Source: Takashimella koratensis
Lineage: Eukaryota > Basidiomycota > Tremellomycetes > Trichosporonales > Tetragoniomycetaceae
Length of the DNA: 64,000 nucleotides
Direction of reading: 5' to 3'
Assembly: GCA_003116875.1 (NCBI GenBank)
Contig: BCKT01000019.1
Coordinates: 124,001-188,000, forward strand
Shown: positions 1 through 8,906 of the stretch, piece after piece
Layout: every line of letters begins with the position of its first letter
How positions within the stretch are numbered: position 1 is the stretch's first letter
Notes under the pieces: generated by a model
Told to the model about the DNA's origin: nothing
What the model saw: the letters and a program-made list of their open reading frames with translations, nothing else
Databases searched by the model: none
Position numbers and translations under genes: made by a program

Positions 1-914
1 CTCCTCACCAGGAATCCGCAAGCTCCAAAACGATCACCGCTGCCACTACCGACAAAGCCAAGTTCCCCAACGTCACAGCCCAGCGGACAGAGTTGTGAGT
101 GACGCCTCATTCCCCTAGACATCTGAAATATTCTGAAACACAGGGTCACTCATCCGGTGAAGCGATTTAATCCTGACACTTTCACAGTGCCAAGAAACGC
201 AGCGAGTACACCCGACTGCTGGGCGGAGCCGACCGCTTTCAGACTCTCCTCACCTCACTCGCGAGATTGCATACCAAGGTTCAAGCTTGGAATGTCAGGT
301 ATGACGTCGGAGGGTGACTGAGGCGGTCCGAGCGGTCCCGGGGTACCTGGATGCCGAGAGAACAATAAGACCGAGCGGGGTGGCGCAGGTGGCGCAGGCC
401 GAGACCATGGAGAACAATAAGACCACTAGTGGAGGCGATGCAGCGCTGCGGCGCACGGGCCCAAAAGCGGTTGCGGCCGCGGAGAATGACGGGGATGCAT
501 GAACGACGCGCAAGCGGTCGAGGCCGACCTGTTGCACTTAAATAGCAGTCGGTAGCGTCGAGAGATGAATCCCCAACCCGTTAGAAACTTAACATGGAAC
601 GCGTCAGACACTGCCACTTCTGGGCAAATTTACAAGCTCAACCAATGGGCTGTCAACGGTCTCACGACAACATCAGAGCCAAATTCGATCCCTGCCGCGA
701 ACTTGCTGATGCGCTCACGACCGCTGAAGAAATGGGCAAGCAGCTTTCCAACGAGGAGTCCAGATGGCTTCGCCACTCCAAGGGCCTTCTGAGTCAGCTT
801 GACCAGCTCGAAGTGGCGCGAGAGGCGGCAGATCGAGAGCTGTTCCCCGCCATCCTCCGAGTGTTCTCTGCAGATTTTGCTGACAAAGAGGCAACTCTCA
901 AGCTTGGCGCGTGA
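1..914 (+). CDS. Partial unrecognised gene, 5' end outside the window
   Basis: A reading frame enters from the left edge (frame 3), runs to a GTGAGT donor at 95, and resumes at 189 after a TTTCACAG acceptor in phase 2. It then encodes a charged helical stretch (AKKRSEYTRLLGGADRFQ and on). It stops at about 318 unless a second intron (299 to about 607) joins it to an open frame ending at 914 that holds EEMGKQLSNEESRW and REAADRELFPAILRVF. The two parts have similar helical character and the junction keeps phase, but the join is inference. No family is recognised. The second intron, about 309 nt, is long for this genome, so 318 may be the true end. Confidence 0.35.
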
Positions 915-956
915 CGAATAGCTGGGTGAGTGGGGAAGTACGCATTGTACGCGAGC

Positions 957-979
957 GGGGGGGGGGGGGGGGGGGGGGG
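957..979. repeat. G homopolymer, 23 nt
   Basis: An uninterrupted run of 23 G. The stretch from 915 to 2000 shows no convincing coding sequence apart from this tract and the promoter-like DNA before position 2001. Similar G runs at 3095 and 7877 abut Ns, so this length may be a sequencing or assembly artefact. Confidence 0.9.
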
Positions 980-1885
980 CACGCAAAGATTCGCTGAAAT
1001 GCTGAATAAAGCAGTCGGAAATCCTGCGAATGGGCCCATTTGAGCGTAGGCAATACCCCTCCGACATTGTTACGCTCGGTGTGGTGTCCCACTTCACGCA
1101 TTCGAACCTACCCAACACATGTCGATGATTTGTTAGATCCATACACGACATCTGCCCTTGCTCATACAGTCACATGCCAAGATGTTACAGCCTGTCCTTC
1201 ATACTCTCGTTGCACCGAGTCTAGGTGGTTGAGCTATGCTCTCAAATGGTCTCACAGTACCAACGGCTGACCTGAATGCTGGCACCACTCGTGTTGTGCT
1301 CGGCAGACAATCAGCCGCTATCTCATCAGCACTGCCGCGCCTTCCTCGCCGACGCCATGCCTGAACGACGCTGCCTACAAAGACGCTGCCACCCTGAGAT
1401 CCTCCTTTTTACGGCGGAGACGCGTGGCGGAGCATTTTCCAATTCAAAGGCCCAATATGCGAGGGGGCGTGGATCCACACATGGGCGTGGTGCGCAACTC
1501 ACCTTTATCTTCGGGAGCCAACCGACGGTATCTCTCCCTTCAGCCGTCGCTCTTTTGTTTTTCAGAGTGTCTCCTGTCGAATGAATGTGAGGCTGGCTTG
1601 AGTTACAAGACGAGGGGAGAAGGCCGCTCTTTGTCTAACACCACCTTTCATGCGCCGATCTAGCACATCATCAACGCATCCTTCATATTACGGTGAGAAC
1701 ATTTGAAACTCAGCTATGCTGTCCTCTGATCAACACGACAATCCTACCCTTTGAGTCACCACCTTTGAATGACGATCAAATGTCTCGGTGGAGCTTCACA
1801 TCAAGTCAGAAGCGCTGCCTGTGGCCCTCTCCTTTCATGTACAAAGGTCGAACGTCTTTCAGCTGCATGCCCGCGTCTCAAGAGG

Positions 1886-1894
1886 GATATAAAC
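1886..1894 (+). promoter_or_regulatory. TATA-like box upstream of the 2001 gene
   Basis: GATATAAAC lies about 110 nt before the ATG at 2001, followed by a pyrimidine-rich leader (many CTC and CCC triplets). This is the usual layout of promoters in this window. It supports transcription of the small gene that follows. Confidence 0.5.
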
Positions 1895-2000
1895 TTGGTT
1901 GCATGACCCTCTCCAAACCCCCTGCTCCCCATTTCTCCTCACTCACTCCACTCATTACTCCTCGACTTCCCAAGAGCTCACAAAGCCAATCACAGACAAA

Positions 2001-2572
2001 ATGACTTCTCTCGACGACGCTGAGACCGTTGCCCCAACGATGTGAGTGTACGGTCGAAACCGGATTTTATTTTTCTTTCCATGTAGGACTAAGATTGTTA
2101 CAGTGACATTACCGCAAACGATCACCCCGAGCCGACCGATGATTTTATCTCCTAAGCATCCAACACCATTGAGCTGTACAAGAATTTCATCTCTCAGATC
2201 GGGGGATGGAGTCGTGCAGAGCGGGAGAACGGCCGTTTACCCAAGCCGCGCTCGATTCCTCCTGAGATCCTGTCATTGAAGTCCGAGGCAGACGATTCAT
2301 ACGACCGGTGCGGAGACATCGCATTCTTGAACTTCGCGAACTACCTGACTCCTACGGGGGTTCCCAAACCGACGAATGTCGGGGAGCGTTCCGACCCCGC
2401 GAGAGACCTAAGGGTCGGACTCATGCTTCCCCTTGCTTGCATCGGAGCCGAATAGGCACTGAAACATGCTACCCACAACTCGTTGTGGCAAATCTCCCAG
2501 CACACCGTTTCGAAGTGGTCGAGACGACTTTCATCCTTGGGCCACTTCAACACTCATGAGAGCGACGGCTGA
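2001..2572 (+). pseudogene. Small two-exon gene with two in-frame stops
   Basis: The ATG at 2001 starts a 41-nt first exon (MTSLDDAETVAPT). A phase-2 intron at 2042-2103 (GTGAGT to TTACAG) follows. The frame continues to a TAA at 2153, giving a 30-residue peptide. The same frame then stays open for 99 codons (containing IELYKNFISQIGGWSRAER) to a TAG at 2453, and again to a TGA at 2570. This looks like a longer gene broken by two stop codons. A real 30-residue product, readthrough or a missed intron are alternatives. A TATA-like box and leader lie upstream. No family is recognised. Confidence 0.4.
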
Positions 2573-3090
2573 GTCACAACAGGTGAGTTTTCATATCTCT
2601 AAATGGCAAATACGATCCTCGTAGCTAATCCCAACAGGCGACAAGAGGAACCACCTTCTACGATTTCATCAGCCTTCCGCCAGCTGAACCAAATTGCAAG
2701 TTCCATACGCGCTCTGGATGTTTTCAGACAATTTCCTCTCTTTCGTGTTTTGAATGCATGACGCGGATGAAAACACAATTGTGATTTGAACAGCCCATGA
2801 TGTTGAGATCAGCAGCTCTCTGGAGCTCTCATCCCCTTGTAGGCGGATTCTGAGTATTTTCCTTGCTGTTGTTTATCCCCCTTTACGAGCCAAAGCCACT
2901 GGCATATGCCATTCGGCGGGAATGAGAGGCTGAAAAGATGGCTATACATAGGTATATGCGCCTCGAGCAAGCGAACAACACCCCCATGGTTAACAGAATC
3001 TAGAATCTATTACCAGCGCCCTACGTTTCCACATGGGTCTGCCAGATCAACAAAGTTGCTCTCCGGCAGCAAGAGATGTGTCAAAAGCTG

Positions 3091-3110
3091 NCGNGGGGGG
3101 GGGGGGGGGG
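3091..3110. other. Ambiguous bases followed by a 16-nt G run
   Basis: N at 3091 and 3094, then 16 G. Apart from this, 2573-3430 shows no supported gene. It marks low-quality or unresolved sequence, and any frame crossing it is unreliable. Confidence 0.9.
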
Positions 3111-3429
3111 AGGAGAGCCCCCTACCCCCCCTCCCCCCTTTTTGACCCCCAGAATTCTTAACCCGTACCCCTCGCCATTGCTCGCCCGTCAACCTTTCAT
3201 CGGCATATCCTAGCCTTCACGACCTGTCAAAATCGGCAAACGAACATTTTCCGAAATCGGGCCTTCGCTTAGTGGAGGATGCTGCCTGGCGTCCTTATCG
3301 GTGGCGATAAGACGTGATCTCTTGCTTTTGGGTTGCGCCTTCTCGTGACCTGCTCTCTCTCCACGACAGGAGCACTATGATCGGGCAAACGAAAGCATAG
3401 AAAGCTATGTATAGTCAGTCTATTGCATG

Positions 3430-3606
3430 CACCTCCGGTCACCACTACATCAACAGCAGGTGACTTGCAGAGCCAATCAGACCCCGACCAACTGGACAGG
3501 GAGATCACTGTTTGACTCTGAAAGCGCATTTCCGATTGTCCGTCTGCCAACCACCACCCCGACTTCAACAAGCGACGGCCCCTCCCAGAGCGACACCACA
3601 GTGTGA
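3430..3606 (+). other. Exon-like Ser/Thr/Asp-rich fragment
   Basis: Two short open frames resemble the second exons of the small genes that follow. One encodes TTSTAGDLQSQSDPDQLDRE and stops at 3513. The other encodes TTPTSTSDGPSQSDTTV and stops at 3604. No matching first exon or ATG was found, so this may be a decayed member of the small-gene set. The rest of 3607-4298 holds only a pyrimidine-rich leader for the gene at 4299. Confidence 0.25.
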
Positions 3607-4298
3607 GTTCGATTGTCGTGAACTTCGTCGCTTGAGCTCTGAGTAGCTCAAGGTTTTGACGAACTTCTCGCAGGTTAGTGAATGGAAATCACGACATCCA
3701 CGACGCGGTCATCACCACTACCCACGATACGAGTTCTGTAAACTCCAACCAGAATGGCCATTAAACGTGACGATGCCTTCATGTTCAAGCCAGTACCTGG
3801 ACAGATGGTTCTGACCTGATTTTGACTCATTATTGCCTTGGTCATGAAGCGCCTGAGAGATGTGAGAGTTATCCTGACGAAATAGGTCAGAGTTTGATAT
3901 GTACACGATGTCGATAGCCCTATTGCCACTGTCTCACATCGCAACACGATAAGCACAGAACATATTGACAGCCACCTTCTTACTGTTCAGTTTCAGACAT
4001 TCGACAACTCCATGCCTTGGCGGAAGCGGTGTACGTTTCGACCGAGAACGAGTATCGCCGTATTGCCAACACTATTTACTGTCACCCCGTCGAGGAAGCC
4101 GGCCCTTTGTGCTCGTCCTTCCCAATGTCGTGCTGACTAGAATGTTTGCCAGTCTACAATATCCCCCTTCCACCCACTCCCTGCCTTCTCTTTTTCTAAC
4201 GCTTTCATCCCCTCTTTTACTCAAGACCATCTCTTCTCACAACATTCTTCAATATCCTGATATCAGACAACCGACCAATTCTGCAACCAGCACCGACA

Positions 4299-4753
4299 AT
4301 GGCCGCCGATTCCCCAGAGCGTCCGGCTTCTCATGACACTCGCTCGTCTCAGAGTAACCAGTCCAACGGGCGCCCCACATCAGCCCCTCAGGGCTCTGGA
4401 GCAGCCAATTTTGCGGCGTTAATCAGCGTCGCCGCACAACAAGGGCATATCGTCCGTGAGGTGACTTTCCTTGTCGATGGACAACTCATTACTGTGTCGA
4501 GGGACCAACTCTCCGCTCTGTTTGCTAACGAAGCAACGTGAGTCCGTGGTCGGGTCCAAGTCGTGCAGTCCCCTCCAATTCTTACGGGTTATTACAGTCT
4601 GACACTGTCTTTCACTGCTCCGTCCTTTCCAACGCTGGCGTCATCATCCCTACTGTTCACCACGGCAGGCAGGGTAGCACCGCCAGCCCCCGTGAAAGCA
4701 CCAACCGCGACCCCCCGCCTTCCAACCATGACTCCAACGCAGGTGGCGACTGA
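4299..4753 (+). CDS. Small disordered protein A (107 aa), two exons
   Basis: Exon 1 is 4299-4537 (239 nt, phase 2, GTGAGT donor). It encodes a Ser/Gln/Asn-rich start (MAADSPERPASHDTRSSQSN) and then an ordered stretch, VREVTFLVDGQLITVSRDQL. Exon 2 is placed at 4669-4753, ending in SNHDSNAGGD, because its composition matches the neighbouring small genes. An alternative acceptor at 4597 gives a hydrophobic tail ending at 4835. No family is recognised and there is no signal peptide. Exon 1 has exactly the length and phase of exon 1 of the gene at 5315. Confidence 0.5.
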
Positions 4754-5210
4754 TCCCTTCATATCGTCCCGCACGCTCACCTCGCTGACTCGTCGACCGA
4801 AGACGGCTTCGATTCGTTTTTCGTTCTGGTTCTGAGTGAGCAGTGGTCGAGCCTTGGAGGAAAGGCAGAGGGTGGCGGATTGCGGAGGGAAGAAGGCTAC
4901 AGCGCTGCACAACATTTCACATGCATGAGCTTGACAACAAGGACCACCCCACTCTCCCCCCCTCCCCCCTCCCTCTTCTGAGATCACGTCATGCTTCATT
5001 CCCTCGAGAGCTTCACTCCCTAACCGGCAAGGCCTTCGAACCTCCTGACAACCGCGAATGACCGTACGGCCAACCCCCCCTCTCTCACACTCCACTGACA
5101 AGTCATATCCTTTGTTTACGCCCTTCCTGCTGTCGTGCTCGTTCTCGGAAATGCCCAGCGTCCTCCCCCCCCCCCCCCCTTCTCTTCTCTTCCAAGCTCC
5201 TTCTTTCATA

Positions 5211-5218
5211 TTTATATA
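5211..5218 (+). promoter_or_regulatory. TATA box upstream of the 5315 gene
   Basis: TTTATATA lies 97 nt before the ATG at 5315. It sits downstream of a C-rich tract around 5166-5179 and before a leader rich in CA and CT. Confidence 0.55.
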
Positions 5219-5314
5219 CCTTCCCCCCTCCCACTCAGTCTCAGTTTTGACCACTCCTCAAGATCACACAGCTTCACCGCACAGCGAGAGACAGACACAT
5301 CGCCAGCAACCAAC

Positions 5315-5777
5315 ATGTCGAACAACCCCGACAATACTCTGTCCCCTCCCCACCCCATCGATCCCACGAAAGAAGTGTCGTCCAGCAACCCCATGACTGA
5401 TTCAGCTCCTGGCACAGCCATGCTCCCGGCGGATTTCGAGGAGTGGAAAAAGCGGATGGAAAACATGACTGTCACGGAAATCAAAAGGTGGACTCCCGAC
5501 GGAAACCTTTACAGCATCCTCCAAACCCATCCAAAGCCCCGGACCTCCACGACGTGAGTCCTGCGGTGGCTCCCACCCAAGCTGTGAATCATAGCCATAA
5601 TCAACCCTACGCGTTTGCGACTGGGACGTTAACAATTGTGACTTTAACAGCTCCAATGCCGCTCCCAACACCTCCAACCCCGGGGGCAACAACAGCAGCA
5701 CCGGAAGCACCGGGGCGGACAACACTTCTGCTGCGGACCAGCACCCCGACGCTGGCTCGGATCAGGGCAATCCCTAA
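5315..5777 (+). CDS. Small disordered protein B (121 aa), two exons
   Basis: Exon 1 is 5315-5553 (239 nt, phase 2) and exon 2 is 5651-5777. The intron at 5554-5650 has a GTGAGT donor and a TTTAACAG acceptor. The N-terminus is Pro/Ser/Asn-rich. The middle holds a short helical segment with FEEWKKRMENMTVTEIKRW. The C-terminus is almost wholly Ser, Thr, Gly, Asn and Asp, ending DAGSDQGNP. It has no signal peptide and no membrane segment, and no family is recognised. A clear TATA box and leader support expression. Its gene plan matches its neighbours at 4299, 6201 and 7271. Confidence 0.6.
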
Positions 5778-5944
5778 TCGCTCGACGACACGCCCCGCGC
5801 GTTCTGCACCGCTGGAACGTCAACAAGCGGTGCTTTCGACTCGTTTCGATTCCATACTGGTTTGATTCTACAATTACTGAAGAGGAGTCGTGGTGGTGTT
5901 GGAGGAGGTTTGAGGTGATCTGGAGGGTCAACGGCGATTACTTG

Positions 5945-6094
5945 ATGCATGAGTTTGAGAAAGCTGCTGCCATAGTCGCGAGGGAAACCCTGCCCCCCAA
6001 ACCTCCCTTCTTCCTCCAAAGCTCACTTCACCTGGCGGCTCCACGTCTAGAATATGCCTTCGTTTTTCAATCACGCCATGAATTGGCCTTGTGA
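5945..6094 (+). other. 49-codon fragment, diverged copy of the start of gene C
   Basis: This short frame contains ETLPPKPPFFL. The DNA just upstream of gene C (around 6172-6212) encodes GKRLPPKPPLML at the same relative place, and the nucleotide sequences are also alike. It looks like a local duplication of a first-exon region. It may be non-coding now. Confidence 0.3.
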
Positions 6095-6200
6095 CCAATA
6101 CTGACCTCTCCTCTTCTGTCTGGTGCTTAGCAAGCATCAGACCCTTTGTGTCGCTGCACAGGAGTATTTGGGGAAGAGACTGCCCCCCAAACCCCCTCTG

Positions 6201-6777
6201 ATGTTGCCGTTCCAGGAGGCATCTCCCTGTCCAACCACACCCTCTTCACACCTTCACCTTCAAGAGCACACTCAAAAAGTACCAGCACCATTGAGTGACG
6301 ACAAAGACGACCACCAGCGCATCACCGACCCCGACGAGCGCGTGGCTCATCCAACCGTCACGAAGGACAAATTCGAGCTACCCATTGGGAGCTTGGACGT
6401 CAAAGCCGACAACCTCGCCCGATCCACCGGGGAAATGTCAGTCATCGACGAGGCTTTCGCTGTCGGCGGGCCGCCAGGAGACGACCAGAGCTCAGTGTCC
6501 GGTCTCAACACGCCTCCCTCTGAGTGAGTTGGAGCCCAAATCCAATCCATGGTGTTCAACAAGTGCGGATGGGTACTAACTCCCACTTAACAGGTGGAGT
6601 GAAGAGACAGTCGGGCCCCACAACACACCACCGGGCAGTGACACGGAGTCCGAATACAATTCTAAGCTCGACTCTGGCCCTCCGCAAACTCCCCAGCCTA
6701 CTCAGGGAGCAGATACTTCTACCCAATCGACCCAATCGACCATACCAGACCGCGAAGACAACGACACAAAGACCTGA
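6201..6777 (+). CDS. Small acidic protein C (168 aa), two exons
   Basis: Exon 1 is 6201-6523 (phase 2) and exon 2 is 6594-6777. The intron at 6524-6593 has a GTGAGT donor, a TACTAAC branch site and an AACAG acceptor. The ATG at 6201 is the first in frame, but the frame is open upstream to about 6123, so an extra 5' exon is possible. The middle is charged (TKDKFELPIGSLDVKADN), followed by a Ser/Pro/Asp region. The C-terminus is Ser/Thr/Gln/Asp-rich and ends REDNDTKT. No family is recognised. Confidence 0.5.
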
Positions 6778-7270
6778 GGCACTGCTGTCAAGGGGCACTC
6801 CGTCTCCCCCGACCGTTTGGTTGAAGTGTCTAAGCGGTCCTTCACTTTCATACAGTTGAATTATCAGTGACGCTCCATAGTTGAGGATGGATGATGATCC
6901 TCAGCCATTTGAGTGAAAGAGACATGCATTACTTGAGGTGCGTTGGGCTCTCTGAGAAATCGCCACCGACATACTCGTCGTCGTCTCCCTGACTATGAGA
7001 CAGGATGCACGTCCCCTACTGGGGTAGATACTCGCCTTCTGTTTTTCGGGACCTTCGCCGTTCTGCCCCCACTTTGTCGCTTTCTCGGCCGACACGGCTC
7101 TGATCGGCTGTAGGCGGGTACTGATCCTTTGTGTGCCGCGGCCCAAGATTTCTTGAGCACTGCTCTCTCTGTTCTCTGTGAGGCTTTTAGCTTTGAGCGT
7201 AATCCGCAGACCTTTACAGATATCACTCGACACATCAAACAACTACATTCAACCACCATTTACCACAACA

Positions 7271-7711
7271 ATGCCTGAACCGACTTCGGGCACCGACGCT
7301 GGTAGCAAGACCCGGCAGTCTGCGCAGGAACTTCCGTCGAGCTCAAAATTGAGCACCATAATCGACTCAGCTGTGAAACTCCTGGGCAGCATGACATCGA
7401 CGAAAAGCGGGACTCAATCTCCTAAGGGTGGTACCAACGCCACGAGGTTCGCGATTGAGCTTGGGACCGAGTAAGTCTTTGTTCCGCCCGACAAAGGGCG
7501 AGATGTTCTCCATCGAAGTAAGAGTGTAATGTCGCCGTCAGACAAACACAGTCCACGCTGATGTGTTATCGGTCCTTCATCCCACAGGGTCTCCACAACC
7601 ACTGATACATCATCCAACCCCTCATCCGCCGCCACAAAGTCTGAGGGAGCGGTCAGCGGTGGCTCTCATTCGGGTGGCACCGGGACCAAGAGTGACAACA
7701 AATCCACTTGA
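7271..7711 (+). CDS. Small Ser/Thr-rich protein D (107 aa), two exons
   Basis: Exon 1 is 7271-7470 (200 nt, phase 2, GTAAGT donor) and exon 2 is 7588-7711 (CCCACAG acceptor). The product is low-complexity Ser, Thr, Gly and Lys, with one more ordered segment (LSTIIDSAVKLLGSM). It ends in GTGTKSDNKST. It has no signal peptide and no known domain. Its total coding length, 324 nt, equals that of gene A. A CA-rich leader precedes the ATG. Confidence 0.55.
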
Positions 7712-7828
7712 CCCGAGCACAGATGAATACAATGCCTTCGCGAGCTCCCCGAGTGGCTCGGAATGCTGCGCCCTTTGCTTTTGTACGGTGGCAGCTGGTG
7801 ACGACTGAGGGAGGAGAGCCCGAGCACG

Positions 7829-7893
7829 NNNNNNNNNNNNNNNNNNNNNNNNNNNNNNNNNNNNNNNNNNNNNNNNGGGGGGGGGGGGGGGGG
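7829..7893. other. Assembly gap (48 N) followed by 17 G
   Basis: N from 7829 to 7876, then a 17-nt G run. It lies just after gene D, so the DNA between D and the next candidate is incomplete. Nothing else is supported between 7712 and about 8240. Confidence 0.95.
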
Positions 7894-8247
7894 TGGTGAG
7901 GGCCCTTCCGAAGGGAAGGGAGATTGGCCACGCATGAGAGAACCCATTGTTATCTGCCACTAGCTTTCTTGTAAGCTCTCGGATATGACGATTGTGCTGC
8001 AGTAGAGTCGTTTTGTTGCGACTGAGGTTTGGCCCTTCGGCGAAACCACCGTCATATCGACCGTCACTCACCAAAACAAAGCTTTGTATCGACCCTTTGT
8101 CCTGAAGGGGGGCAAATGTGGTCCTCACCTCTTCACGTCGAAATTCCCCGTCCCCCCTCCTCTCCTTGGTGCGCCAATGCATGTACCAGCTTCAACGCAC
8201 TGACCTGCGTGACCGACTTACCGACGATCCCTCTGCGACACCATACC

Positions 8248-8762
8248 TGACGACCACAACCAGCCACAAGACCTTACGAGTCAGACGAGGGCCTCGTCTC
8301 TTCCCTCTCAAAGGCTGTTCACTCCAAACGACATTCCCGAACCGCTGCTTACCGGGCAGGCCAATTCTCGGGAAGAACAAATCCACGTTTTCACGCGCCT
8401 TTCAAGCCTTGCCGAAGGGTCAGAACTGATGTGGCACCTTTCAAAGAAAAACCAGCACTCCCTTTGCCTCCAGCGACGCCGTTCAGGGCTTCTCTGAGTA
8501 GCTCAACGCCCAATCTCTCACAGGTTGTGAGTGTTCTTAATATTGGGCTCGTCTCTATTTCCACAGACAGCTCCGGGTGACGTCTCACTCGCTCATCTCC
8601 TCGTGTCCGCCACAAGATGGAGGAGATCGCCTCGACCGAATTGGCCGAGCCAACCAACCGGACAGCATCAGCTTGATGAAGGCGTGGGCAACGGCAATGA
8701 AAAGCAGTGCCCATCGAGTCCTCGCATGGGGATCTGATCCCGACGCCAGAGACATGTTCTGA
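8248..8762 (+). other. Candidate two-exon gene fragment
   Basis: An open frame from about 8248 (SDEGLVSSLSKAVHSKRHSR and on, ending ATPFRASLSSSTPNLSQ) reaches a GTGAGT donor near 8526. A TTTCCACAG acceptor near 8566 opens a second segment ending at 8737, or at 8762 in another phase. Codon choice looks protein-like, but no start was found and several frames compete. It could be another of the short genes or a relic. No family is recognised. Confidence 0.3.
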
Positions 8763-8906
8763 TCCTCACGGGATGATCGTTGTGTTAAAACCAATCAATG
8801 AGTCCATGCCCTACATGCTTCCCGATTTCTACAGATACGACAATCGAGATGAAATATGATTCTGAGACAAGCATCACTATGCAAACTGCCCAAATGCTCT
8901 GAGTTA

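Noticed and set aside
4598..4835. Alternative second exon of small protein A with a hydrophobic Leu/Phe/Ser tail
   Set aside because: It is possible by splice signal, but its composition differs from the second exons of the neighbouring genes. The shorter Asp/Asn-rich exon is preferred.
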